From positions 1,190,090 through 1,254,089 of the forward strand of contig NZ_SJPU01000001.1 in assembly GCF_007860105.1 (NCBI RefSeq): DNA of 64,000 nucleotides. The letters run 5' to 3'. Both the position numbers and the translations under genes were made by a program. The DNA is from Allorhodopirellula heiligendammensis. GTDB lineage: Bacteria; Planctomycetota; Planctomycetia; Pirellulales; Pirellulaceae. Numbering within the stretch: the first letter of the stretch is position 1; each line of letters starts with the position of its first letter. Below the pieces are notes generated by a model. The model saw only the letters and a program-made list of their open reading frames with translations, was not told where the DNA came from and did not search any database. Below, piece by piece: positions 53,104 through 61,754 of this stretch.

Positions 53104-54444
53104 CTAGTTGTCCACGCACGTTTCCAAGAACCGTGCCAAGCGGTGGAAGTCGGAGTTTTGCTCGATAAAACGCACTTTCGTCACCAGAGTTTGCGGATCG
53201 ACGAGGTCATCGAAGGGCACGAAGTGCAAGTCGAACTGTCCGGCCACCGACACCATCACCCCATTGAGTTTTTCCTCGACGAGAGCCCGGTACGCTCCCA
53301 CACCCAGCTGGGAACCGAGCAACACGTCGTAGGCTTGCGGCGGTGCACATCGTGCTTCGTATCCCATCTGCAACCCGTTGACCTTGCGGTACTTGCCAGT
53401 GCGTTCGGTGTATCGCTCACCAATTAAGCGTGAGATTAACGCCGAGAGATTGATCGATGAAATGTTGATGTGGCCGTGGTCATCTCGACTAACCCCTTCG
53501 AGATATTTTGCCGGCAGGAACTCGGCCATTCCTTCGGCAATCACAATCGTTCCGTAGGGACGCCCATCGCGTTCGCGGGCCAGCATCATGTCAACCATAC
53601 GGTCAATGACTCGCTCTAGCGCCATGACCTTGCGAGTGGCCCCGGTTTCGGCATTCACGACTTCCTCATCAGCGAGGGCGCCCGTGATGTCCTCGACGCT
53701 GAGCACCATGCTCGCTTCACCAGCAATCGCCGCTCCATACGCCAACCATCCCGCGCTGCGTCCCATGGCTTCGCACAAGAAATAGGCTCGTCCCGCCGCC
53801 GCATCAAAGTTAAGATTGCGAATCTCTTCGGCGAGTGTTTCGACGGCGGTGAAGAACCCAAACGTAAAGTCGATCCCGGAGTAGTCGTTGTCGATCGTCT
53901 TGGGCAGGTGGACCACAGGGAATCGCCTCGCATCACCTGGCAAATTGTCCTGAAACATTTTCAGTTTGTTTGCAGTCTTGAGCGTGTCGTCTCCGCCAAT
54001 GGAAATCAACGCATCGATCTCGAGCGAGCAAAGTCCTTCATAGACCCGCCGTAGCGGCGCGACCAGCTCGGGGTCTTTCAAGTGTTCAGGGCTGCTGACA
54101 TGTTTGCCCGGATTGGTGCGTGCAGTCCCGATCATGATACCGCGGCTGCTGCGAGCATTGATCAGCGTGTCGTGCGAGAATCGAATGTAATCTTCGCCTT
54201 CACACAGTGGACCTGCCGCGGTGTATTCCGCCAAGCGACTATAGCCGTGTTTGATCCCAAACACTTGAGCGCCTTCCTCGAGAAACGAAAAGGCAGCGGT
54301 ACTGATAACCGCATTAGCTGCCGGCGCCGGACCTCCCGCGAACAGGATGGCGACGCGTTTGATGTCGAGATTGTGATGGGCCAGCTCAGGCACGGCGTCA
54401 CGCTTGTGGTTAGGGGAGAAAGATTGGGGACTGCGATGTCTCAT
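53104..54444 (-). CDS. Second pyrophosphate-type 6-phosphofructokinase
   Basis: The 446-residue protein has phosphate loop VAILFAGGPAPAANAVI, GGDDTL (Asp marking PPi use), HLPKTIDNDYSG with the catalytic Asp, and EAMGRSAGWLAYGAA. IVIAEGMAEFLP replaces the ISEG motif of the first copy. It differs widely from the protein at 25706-26935, so the two are old paralogues rather than a recent duplication. The exact start is uncertain; the first 25 residues are polar and not conserved. It may serve as the main glycolytic or gluconeogenic enzyme, or act on another sugar phosphate such as sedoheptulose 7-phosphate. Confidence 0.88.
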   Translation of the reverse strand: MRHRSPQSFSPNHKRDAVPELAHHNLDIKRVAILFAGGPAPAANAVISTAAFSFLEEGAQVFGIKHGYSRLAEYTAAGPLCEGEDYIRFSHDTLINARSSRGIMIGTARTNPGKHVSSPEHLKDPELVAPLRRVYEGLCSLEIDALISIGGDDTLKTANKLKMFQDNLPGDARRFPVVHLPKTIDNDYSGIDFTFGFFTAVETLAEEIRNLNFDAAAGRAYFLCEAMGRSAGWLAYGAAIAGEASMVLSVEDITGALADEEVVNAETGATRKVMALERVIDRMVDMMLARERDGRPYGTIVIAEGMAEFLPAKYLEGVSRDDHGHINISSINLSALISRLIGERYTERTGKYRKVNGLQMGYEARCAPPQAYDVLLGSQLGVGAYRALVEEKLNGVMVSVAGQFDLHFVPFDDLVDPQTLVTKVRFIEQNSDFHRLARFLETCVDN

Positions 54445-54509
54445 GTTCTGGGGAACGGACCAGATTCTAAGGATTTACGGTCGCTCGCCAAGATATCTGA
54501 TTTTGCGAA

Positions 54510-55505
54510 CTACATGTTGCGGAAGTACTCGACGCTCGCCGCGATTTCCTGCTTTGCGGTTGCCACAGGCATCTCAGACCTCCCCACAATGAACGGGCCT
54601 CGATAGGGAATATCCTCCAGTTGGCCGAGCAGCGAAGGAAAATCGGTTGTCCCCTGACCGACCGGAACTGCAATTCCCCGCCCAGCGGAGAGATCGAGCA
54701 CGCCGTCGACCGCGTTCACAATACGAATCCGATCGCCGAGGGCCGCAACGGCGTCACTGACGCTATGCCGGTTGATAATCAATTGCCCGGGATTGAGCGC
54801 TACGGCAATATACGATTCGGCACTCATATCAATCAAACTGGCTAAATGCGCCCCAGGCTCAGTCCCCGTTTCTGCGGCGAAAAATGCACCCACTCGCGCA
54901 CCGAACCGTCCCAGGTCGTCGAGCACTTCACGCATGGTGTTCCAGCGTGGGTCAACCTGCTCACCACCGCCATCGGCGGATCCGGCATGACTGCCTGCGG
55001 ATATGTTGCCGTGCGACGATGCACCGGCGACCCAGGCCTGGGCTTCGGCGACGCTCAATCCCTCGGGCGGCATCGCAGAACTGATGACGGTTGATCCGAA
55101 CGCCCCTGTCGTTTTCGCTGGCGTCCCTGCGCCACGCCGCGATGCTGGTGGAGTGGGGACAGGGCCAATCTGGTTGACAACCAAAGGGGCACCAAGTCGA
55201 TAGGCGGCACGCATCGCATCTTTCGTGGCGTCGACCCGGCGGTCCAAGTTCGGCAAGTAATCGAATCCAAACCGGGTCGGCAGTCGGATCGAGGCAACTT
55301 TCAGATTCAGGTCATCGAGTATCTTTCGCACCGTGCGTACGGCAGTGTCGGATATCTCGGAAACGTCGAGTAATTGTCTTCCGCACAACTCGACACTCGT
55401 CGCGCCCGTTGCGGCCACCCAACCCAACGTACGTCGCAGGGATGCCGCCGAGGGGGTCTGCTCGCCCAACGCATCCACCCGCACACCAATTTTCATTTCT
55501 GCCAT
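54510..55505 (-). CDS. Sugar phosphate isomerase/epimerase-like TIM barrel
   Basis: The 331-residue protein starts MKIGVRV and shows AP-endonuclease-2-type barrel strands (SVELCGRQLLD, KVASIRLP, GAPLVVNQIGP, GAFFAAETGTEPGAHLASLI, IAVALNPGQLII, GPFIVGRSEMPVATAKQEI). The ETG and NPG stretches sit where metal ligands usually occur. About 65 residues at 117-183 are Ser/Gly/Ala-rich and interrupt the barrel after strand 4, unlike normal members. Substrate unknown. It is 65 bases downstream of the RNase Y gene stop side and 65 bases from the phosphofructokinase start, all on the minus strand. Confidence 0.8.
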   Translation of the reverse strand: MAEMKIGVRVDALGEQTPSAASLRRTLGWVAATGATSVELCGRQLLDVSEISDTAVRTVRKILDDLNLKVASIRLPTRFGFDYLPNLDRRVDATKDAMRAAYRLGAPLVVNQIGPVPTPPASRRGAGTPAKTTGAFGSTVISSAMPPEGLSVAEAQAWVAGASSHGNISAGSHAGSADGGGEQVDPRWNTMREVLDDLGRFGARVGAFFAAETGTEPGAHLASLIDMSAESYIAVALNPGQLIINRHSVSDAVAALGDRIRIVNAVDGVLDLSAGRGIAVPVGQGTTDFPSLLGQLEDIPYRGPFIVGRSEMPVATAKQEIAASVEYFRNM

Positions 55506-55580
55506 TTTTGCTACCTGTTTGCGTACTTAAATTCTGCGTTTTGAATTCGAATCTCGCGACAGTCTCCGTCGCGAGCGTAG

Positions 55581-57149
55581 CTACTTCGCCGTACTTGTGA
55601 ATCTCGCCTCGCGAACGACCGTGACTTTAATCTCACCAGGATAGGTGAGCTCTTTTTCGAAGCAGAGGGCAATGTCACGACAGATCGTCGCAGCGGACTC
55701 ATCGCTGATTTTGCCACTGCTGACGATCACACGGACCTCACGTCCCGCGGAGATCGCGTAGGCCTGTTGAACGCCATCGAAGCGGTGGGCAATCGACTCG
55801 AGTTCCTCCATTCGCTTGACGTAACGCTCGAGCGATTCTCGCCGGGCCCCCGGGCGACTGGCGCTGCAGGCGTCGGCGGTTGCCACGAGCATCGTGTAAG
55901 GGTGCTCAGTGACAACTTCGTCGTGGTGACCTCGAGCAGCATGGACGACCTCTTGGCACTCTTTGTGTCGTTGCAAGAGATCGCCGCCAATCTTTGGATG
56001 CCCACCTTCGAGTTCGTGGTCAGCTGCCTTGCCGATATCATGCAGCAGTCCCGCGCGGCGGGCAAGGTCTCCGTCCATGTCAATCATCTCCGCCATCATT
56101 CCCGACAGAAACGCAACTTCGACGCTGTGCCGCAGCACGTTCTGGCTGTACGAAGTCCGAAAATGCAACCGTCCGAGCATCTCGATTACTCGGTCGTGCA
56201 GACCGGAAACATTGACTTCGCTCGCAGCCTCCTGGCCCTTCTTGATAATGAACGTTTTGATCTCCTGCGTCGTCTGTTCAACCATCTCCTCGATCTTCGA
56301 AGGATGAATGCGACCATCGGCAATCAGCTTCTCCAATGACAGACGAGCAATCTCACGGCGCACCGGATCAAAGCCACTGACCACGACGACTCCGGGCGTA
56401 TCGTCGATGATCAGGTCCATGCCCGTCGCTGCTTCGAAGGCGCGAATGTTTCGACCATCTCGGCCGATGATGCGGCCCTTCATGTCATCACTCGGCACCC
56501 CAACGGTGCTCGTCGTCGTATCGGCGGTATGCGGAGACGCGTAACGCTGCATCGCCGTCAACAACATCTCGCGGGCCTGGTCGTCTACTCGGCGGGAAAG
56601 CTCACGCTGTTGCTTCAGCACGGCGGCCCCAATCTCGTGCTCAAGATCGACGTGCACCGATTCAATCAACTTCGCCGCTGCTTGTTCCTCCGTCATGCCG
56701 CTGATCTGCTCCAGCGTGCGTTGACCTTCTTGAACGAGTCGGTCCAACTCAGCGCGTTGTTCGGTCAGCTCGCGCATCTGCGCAGCCAATCGCGTTTGAC
56801 TATTCTCGAGCCCACGCTGCGCTTTCTGAAGGGTCTCCTGGTTGGCCGCAAGTTGGTCCTCACGGATGTCCAGTTTGCGGTCTCTTGCCGCCTCCTTTTC
56901 CTTCAGCAGCGCGACCTCACGCTCGGTTGCGAGCTTGATAGAAATTGCGTTTTCACGCGCTTCGAGGACGACTTTCGCTGCGCTGGTTTCGGCGTCACGT
57001 TGGGCTGCGGAAAGCAGCGCTGCGGCTTCGCTGCGTAAACGTTCGTCGCGTTTGATGGCCTGCCGCCGTACCCAGCCCAGCACAACGGCGATGCCAAGGA
57101 AGAAACAGACGAGACAGTAGAGAATCGTGGTAGCGATTTCGGGATTCAT
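55581..57149 (-). CDS. rny: Ribonuclease Y
   Basis: The 522-residue endoribonuclease starts mRNA decay. It has an N-terminal membrane helix ([21 protein letters not shown]) and a long coiled coil at about 30-190 rich in Glu, Ala, Arg and Gln. A KH domain follows ([19 protein letters not shown]), then an HD domain with [12 protein letters not shown]. Residues continue to [12 protein letters not shown], a normal Rny C-terminus. ATG 57149 is chosen as the usual start just before the helix; ATG 57176 is possible. Position opposite a DEAD-box helicase across a shared non-coding region is notable for RNA turnover. Confidence 0.95.
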   Translation of the reverse strand: MNPEIATTILYCLVCFFLGIAVVLGWVRRQAIKRDERLRSEAAALLSAAQRDAETSAAKVVLEARENAISIKLATEREVALLKEKEAARDRKLDIREDQLAANQETLQKAQRGLENSQTRLAAQMRELTEQRAELDRLVQEGQRTLEQISGMTEEQAAAKLIESVHVDLEHEIGAAVLKQQRELSRRVDDQAREMLLTAMQRYASPHTADTTTSTVGVPSDDMKGRIIGRDGRNIRAFEAATGMDLIIDDTPGVVVVSGFDPVRREIARLSLEKLIADGRIHPSKIEEMVEQTTQEIKTFIIKKGQEAASEVNVSGLHDRVIEMLGRLHFRTSYSQNVLRHSVEVAFLSGMMAEMIDMDGDLARRAGLLHDIGKAADHELEGGHPKIGGDLLQRHKECQEVVHAARGHHDEVVTEHPYTMLVATADACSASRPGARRESLERYVKRMEELESIAHRFDGVQQAYAISAGREVRVIVSSGKISDESAATICRDIALCFEKELTYPGEIKVTVVREARFTSTAK

Positions 57150-58034
57150 ATTGATTTGCGATCCGCCTGCTTTCATCGACGCTTCGCTTGATTCGTTGCA
57201 TGCCGACGCTGTGAAGGACTCCACAGGCATATCTCGCTGCAACCCACGGGCTGCTGCGAAATAGAGATGTCAGGAAGTAGGACCAGATTGTGGGCCACAT
57301 GATCGGGAACTTATTCGAGCAAAAAGCGAACGTGATTCGTCGAACGCACCGGGGGATCGATGCGGTAGACGAGCGGGAGTTATTGAGTGGGGAATTTTGA
57401 TGGATAAGAGACGCGAATGGTCGCGCGTCTGGTCCGATAGCATACCAGTGCCGCAGGCGTCCTGCGCGGGGGGTGATGATCCTGTCCAGCATCGTTTTCA
57501 AACGAATCGCTTCGCGTCCGCCCCTTCGATCCACATGGTCCGAACATTCCGCGCAAGGCCTCTGGACGCTCTCCGGCAGAGCGTACTGGGACATTTTCAC
57601 AGTTTGGGCTTGGCGGTTCCGCTGCGGCGATGTATGGTTTGTTCTCAGAGAACTGCCAAACGGATTGGCGGTCCATTGCCAAGGGTCGATCGGCAACAAG
57701 AAATGCAACCGCATTTGATCGACCGACGAGAACACGGTGTAGAGCCAAGGTCTCTGCTGCTCGTCTATCGGTAAACGAACCGTTTACCAACCGCTGCCAA
57801 CCGACTCGGTCCTGTCGACCGACCCAGGAAAGCTGCTCCGCGTTTATGGAAATGAACGCAAATGACTTCGTGACTCTTCTTGTTAGTCCGAGGTTTCCGG
57901 AATTTCGCGTTGGCGACTTTCCTACAGCTCCCCCTTGAGCGTTTGTTCGTCAACTAAGCGTCCATCCGCTCTCGCTCGCAGTTCGTGTTGGAACGTTTTA
58001 TCTCCGCAGCCATTCTTAGGCTGCCCGTCTAGAC
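57150..58034. promoter_or_regulatory. Long non-coding region between rny and the DEAD-box helicase
   Basis: These 885 bases hold no gene I can support. A 246-codon minus-strand frame overlaps rny and the gap but reads as arginine-rich, low-complexity translation with no family resemblance. The region should hold both divergent promoters and a leader for one or both genes. The structured segment at 57684-57822 is listed separately. Confidence 0.5.
57684..57822 (+). ncRNA. Candidate structured RNA or 5' leader of the DEAD-box helicase
   Basis: Three hairpins follow one another. The first is nested: GGTCGATC/GATCGACC (57684-57691, 57717-57724) around AAATGC-AACC-GCATTT (57701-57716). The second is GGTAAACG-AAC-CGTTTACC (57770-57788), perfect. 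The third is TCGGTC-CTGTC-GACCGA (57806-57822). They end 212 bases before the helicase ATG. I tested for RNase P, tmRNA and SRP RNA signatures by eye and found none. The strand is uncertain since hairpins read both ways; plus is chosen because long leaders are known for cold-shock DEAD-box helicase genes. Confidence 0.4.
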
Positions 58035-59399
58035 ATGCATCCCGCGAGTGATTCACTCAAATTTGAAAAAGAAACACTCTTGAAGACTTTCGAATCAATC
58101 GACCTATTCGCTCCCCTCAAACGCGCCCTCGCAGAACAAGAATACGTTACACCGACCCCGATCCAGGCGCAGGCCATCCCCGCAGGCGTGGCGGGCCAAG
58201 ATATTCTCGGATGTGCACAAACGGGTACCGGTAAAACTGCCGCCTTCGCACTGCCGATCCTCGATTTTCTCGGTCACGAGAAACCTCGTGCTGCACCCAA
58301 CCGCCCGACCACACTCGTCCTCGCACCGACTCGCGAACTGGCGATTCAGATCGGCGACAGTTTCCGCGTGTACGGCAAACATATGAAATTCCACTCCGCG
58401 CTTGTCTACGGTGGCGTGGGGCAAACCGGTCAGGTGAATTCGATGCGAAAGGGCGTTGACGTGCTGATCGCGACACCCGGACGACTGATCGACCTCATGG
58501 ATCAAGGGCATATCAACCTTCGTGACGTGCAAATTTTTGTGCTCGACGAGGCTGATCGGATGCTCGACATGGGGTTCCTGCCCGCCCTGAAGAAGATCAT
58601 CGCGGCACTTCCCCAGCAACGCCAGTCAATGTTTTTCTCCGCGACGCTCGCTCCGAAGATTCGTGAACTTGCCAATAGCTTGTTGTTCAATCCGGTATCG
58701 ATCAACGTGACTCCCAAGAAGACGAGCGTCGAACTGATCGAACAGCGATTGCGAATCGTCCGCCGTGACAACAAGGTCTCGTCGTTGACGGAACTATTGC
58801 TCGGGAAGGACGTGACTCGTTCGATCGTGTTCACACGCACCAAACATGGTGCGAACTCATTGGTGAAGAAACTCGACAAAAGCGGTATCCAAGCGGTTGC
58901 GATTCACGGCAATAAAACACAGAACGCTCGTCAAAAAGCGCTCGATGCGTTTCGTAATGATCGCATCAACGTACTTGTTGCGACCGACGTCGCCGCTCGG
59001 GGCATCGATATCGATGGCGTTAGCCATGTGATCAACTACGACATGCCCGTTGAACCGGAGAGCTATGTTCACCGCATCGGCCGTACCGGCCGCGCGGGTG
59101 CGGATGGAATTGCCATTTCGTTCTGCACCGGCGACGAGCGAGGCGAGCTCAGTGCAATCGAAAGCTTGATTGGCCAAAAACTCAAAGTTGAAAATCCTGA
59201 GGAGCGTTTCGAACCGGCTTCGAATGCTCCCAAAGGACGCGGCCAAGGTGGTGGTGGTGGCGGTCGGTCGCGAGGCAGCCGACCGGCTGGTGGTGGTCGC
59301 GCCAGTGGCGGCCAATCACGGCGTGGTTCGAACAGCGGTGGTGGCGGGAAAAGCTCCTTCCCACGAAACAAAAAGCCAGGCCGACACGCCTCGGTGTGA
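58035..59399 (+). CDS. DEAD-box ATP-dependent RNA helicase (RhlE-like)
   Basis: The 454-residue helicase has the Q motif region (FESIDLFAPLKRAL, TPTPIQAQAIP), motif I AQTGTGKT, motif II DEAD within VLDEADRMLDMGF, motif III SAT, and motif VI HRIGRTGRAG. The C-terminal 80 residues are Gly/Arg/Ser-rich (RGQGGGGGGRSRGSRP) and basic, as in RhlE and CsdA-like proteins that bind RNA nonspecifically. It unwinds RNA for ribosome assembly or mRNA decay. The stop overlaps the GTG of the next gene by four bases. It follows a long untranslated region with strong hairpins. Confidence 0.94.
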   Translation: MHPASDSLKFEKETLLKTFESIDLFAPLKRALAEQEYVTPTPIQAQAIPAGVAGQDILGCAQTGTGKTAAFALPILDFLGHEKPRAAPNRPTTLVLAPTRELAIQIGDSFRVYGKHMKFHSALVYGGVGQTGQVNSMRKGVDVLIATPGRLIDLMDQGHINLRDVQIFVLDEADRMLDMGFLPALKKIIAALPQQRQSMFFSATLAPKIRELANSLLFNPVSINVTPKKTSVELIEQRLRIVRRDNKVSSLTELLLGKDVTRSIVFTRTKHGANSLVKKLDKSGIQAVAIHGNKTQNARQKALDAFRNDRINVLVATDVAARGIDIDGVSHVINYDMPVEPESYVHRIGRTGRAGADGIAISFCTGDERGELSAIESLIGQKLKVENPEERFEPASNAPKGRGQGGGGGGRSRGSRPAGGGRASGGQSRRGSNSGGGGKSSFPRNKKPGRHASV

Positions 59400-59404
59400 G
59401 GACC

Positions 59405-60595
59405 ATGACACGCGTTTCTGATTACCTTTCGCAACTCATTGCGTTCGATACCGTCAGCAGCCGTAGCAATGAAGGCATCTCTGACCTCGTTGCCGCATGG
59501 CTGCAAGAACTCGATTTCGATGTTGAGCGGACAAGCTATCGGGATTCTCGTGGTGTGCTCAAATGTAACCTCGTCGCTCGGCGAGGTCCGGAGATGAATG
59601 CGTCGGGCGTTGGCGATAGCGGGCGGCATAGGGCCGATAAGCGGAGCGGTTTAGCTTACTTCTGCCATACCGACACCGTCCCCGCGGATCGATGGACCGG
59701 ACCGGGCCACAATCCGTTTATTGCGACGGTTGAGGGAACACGTATCTACGGTCGTGGAGCCTGCGACATGAAAGGCTCACTGGCGGCGATGCTTACTTCG
59801 GTCAGCCAAGTCGATCCGGCGTTACAAACCAGTCCCCTCTGGTTCGTCTGCACTGCTGACGAAGAAGTCGGATTCGAAGGCGCACGGCATCTCACCGAGC
59901 ATTCTGCCTGCTATGGGCAAATTGCCGCTGCCGATCCGCCCTGCATCATCGGAGAACCCACGGGGCTGCGTGTCATCCATGCCCACAAAGGTATCGTTGG
60001 GTTTCGCGTAGTCTCAGCAGGCCGAGCAGCGCATAGCAGTACCAATACCGGCGTCAATGCCAATGTGGCTATGGTTCCGATGCTGCAAACTCTCTTGGAG
60101 ATCAACGAGCGTTGCCAGACGGACCTTGTCTTACGAAATGGCATGTTCGACCCACCGACCCTCACTTGGAATTTCGGTGTCAGCGATGGAATGGATGCAC
60201 TCAATATCGTTCCCGATCACTGCGCGGCATGGGTGAGTTTCCGCACGATGCCGGGTGTGGATGGCAGCGAGCTGCTGGCGCAGGTCCAGCAGCGGGCTGT
60301 CGAACTGGGGCTAACGTTCCAGCTCTTTCCTGGTGGTGAGCCGATGCAGACTCCCGCCGATGCCGCGTGCGTTCGTGACCTCTGCGAGTTGGCAAAACCC
60401 TTCATCGGTGAAAATCGCTCGGAAGCGGTCTGCTATGCCACGGATGCCTGCGTCCTCAACGGGCTCACTCAACGCATGGTGTGCGGCCCCGGCGAGATTG
60501 CCCAAGCACACACGGTTAACGAATTCATCGAAGTCGATCAACTCGAAAAAGGTGTGCAGCTCTACGAGTCCGCCATCCGCCATTGGTGCGTCTGA
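59405..60595 (+). CDS. M20-family deacylase, ArgE/DapE-like
   Basis: The 396-residue metallopeptidase has metal ligands H88 and D90-neighbour (FCHTDTVPAD), D121 (YGRGACDMKGSLAAML), E153/E154 (TADEEVGFEG), and GEPTGLRVIHAHKG. The dimerisation domain shows AHSSTNTGVNANVAMVPML, as in acetylornithine deacetylase. About 20 polar residues at 62-81 (PEMNASGVGDSGRHRADKRS) are inserted before the first ligand. GTG 59396 would give a GTGA overlap with the helicase; ATG 59405 is preferred. The substrate is probably an N-acyl amino acid such as acetylornithine. Confidence 0.88.
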   Translation: MTRVSDYLSQLIAFDTVSSRSNEGISDLVAAWLQELDFDVERTSYRDSRGVLKCNLVARRGPEMNASGVGDSGRHRADKRSGLAYFCHTDTVPADRWTGPGHNPFIATVEGTRIYGRGACDMKGSLAAMLTSVSQVDPALQTSPLWFVCTADEEVGFEGARHLTEHSACYGQIAAADPPCIIGEPTGLRVIHAHKGIVGFRVVSAGRAAHSSTNTGVNANVAMVPMLQTLLEINERCQTDLVLRNGMFDPPTLTWNFGVSDGMDALNIVPDHCAAWVSFRTMPGVDGSELLAQVQQRAVELGLTFQLFPGGEPMQTPADAACVRDLCELAKPFIGENRSEAVCYATDACVLNGLTQRMVCGPGEIAQAHTVNEFIEVDQLEKGVQLYESAIRHWCV

Positions 60596-60698
60596 CGTAG
60601 AAGGGGCCATCGTCTTGTCCGGTACCGATCGGCCCACCCGAGAAAATGCTCCCGAGTGACGATTAAAGCTGATACCCGGGCCTCGCTCGGCTGAACAC

Positions 60699-61553
60699 TC
60701 ACTGCGGACGAAATCGCGGCAGCTCTGCCCCAGGTTTCGACGTTGACTTCCGAGGTTCCACTTTCGGTTGAAATTTCAGTGGTGGCGTTGTCGACAGCTG
60801 CGGCAAGGTCGACTGCTGTACTGGCGATTCTCCCCCGGCCCGCTGCAGTTGGTCGAGGAACGCCTGCAACCGCCAATGTGTCTGGGTCCGGGTCGCAACG
60901 CACAGAAGTTGCTTGTCCTTCATCGGGAACAGTTGGATTACCGAAACTCCTCCCAATACTTCCCAATCGTCGGGTTCGATGACGGTTTGAATCGTGTGAC
61001 TCAAAAACTTTGTCGCGATTAATTTCTCGCGCACGTCGCCGTCTCCTGTCAGCGATGACACGTCGTAGATCCGCACAGGGAGCCTGTTGTCGGCGGTATC
61101 CTTCGTCGTGATCCGCACCACGCCATGGCGAACTTCGACGACGCAATCGAGATCCTCAAGTGCCGACGAAAGGTGTACCAACAAAGTCTGCGGCGGCGTG
61201 TCGACACGAAAACTGATTGGATGGTCGGTCGTAAGACCAATTCCTTCTAATGCGATCGTGTCGATCTCCATCGGACAGATCGATCTAACGGAAGCGACCC
61301 AGTCATCCAGCGGAATCTTAATCGCGGTGGGTGCGTAGGGCTGACAAAGGGCTTCCCAAATCGCTCGCTCCTGTGCCCGTGTCATCATGGCGTCGACCGG
61401 CCACGATTCGACAACCGTATCCAAGATGGGAATCTCAAGCGTCGGTGACGGCACGTCCTGAGGTTGCCCGTGGCACTGCAGAGTGACCAGCAGACTAAAA
61501 AATAGCGATGCGACAAGCGGCGATGGGCCCCTGAGGGGAAAGTTCAATTTCAT
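60699..61553 (-). CDS. Secreted STN-domain-like protein
   Basis: The 284-residue protein starts at ATG 61553 with signal peptide MKLNFPLRGPSPLVASLFFS. A secretin/TonB short N-terminal (STN)-like domain lies around 90-150 (TIALEGIGLTTDHPISFRVD, LEDLDCVVEVRHGVVRIT), where FRVDTPPQTLLVHLSSAL matches the family rhythm. A further half contains TVIEPDDWEVLGGVSVIQLF, resembling another secretin-type beta-alpha repeat. The C-terminal 60 residues are Pro/Ser-rich and disordered. No secretin barrel is present. Function unknown; it may be an envelope sensor or secretion-system accessory. Confidence 0.72.
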   Translation of the reverse strand: MKLNFPLRGPSPLVASLFFSLLVTLQCHGQPQDVPSPTLEIPILDTVVESWPVDAMMTRAQERAIWEALCQPYAPTAIKIPLDDWVASVRSICPMEIDTIALEGIGLTTDHPISFRVDTPPQTLLVHLSSALEDLDCVVEVRHGVVRITTKDTADNRLPVRIYDVSSLTGDGDVREKLIATKFLSHTIQTVIEPDDWEVLGGVSVIQLFPMKDKQLLCVATRTQTHWRLQAFLDQLQRAGGESPVQQSTLPQLSTTPPLKFQPKVEPRKSTSKPGAELPRFRPQ

Positions 61554-61754
61554 CGATCGATAACCAATTTCAGCTGATTGGACGAAGGTCGATATGAGGA
61601 CGATTCCACGCCAGTCTAACTCGCCCGCTATCGGCACGCACTGACGGTCTTCCTCCGGCGACGCATTGCCGACGACGTATTGCCGACGAGCAAAAAATGA
61701 TTCGATTACAATGAGAGGCTCTCATCCGCTCACCTGAGTTGCTGGAAAATTTCA
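61554..61754. promoter_or_regulatory. Divergent promoter region with a 14-bp tandem repeat
   Basis: 201 bases between two divergent secreted-protein genes. ACGCATTGCCGACG (61661-61674) is followed directly by ACGTATTGCCGACG (61675-61688), differing at one base. The repeat could be an operator or a simple tandem duplication. ATTACAAT near 61706 is a possible AT-rich promoter element; -35/-10 boxes cannot be fixed. Confidence 0.45.

Noticed and set aside
56995-57735. 246-codon minus-strand open frame over the rny start and the following gap
   Set aside because: It overlaps the conserved RNase Y coding region in another frame, is arginine/serine-rich, and resembles no protein family.
57821-57845. 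CCAGGAAAGCTGCTCCG resembling the RNase P RNA 5' conserved region
   Set aside because: The match to GAGGAAAGTCCGGGC is partial, and the later conserved RNase P segment is not found downstream.
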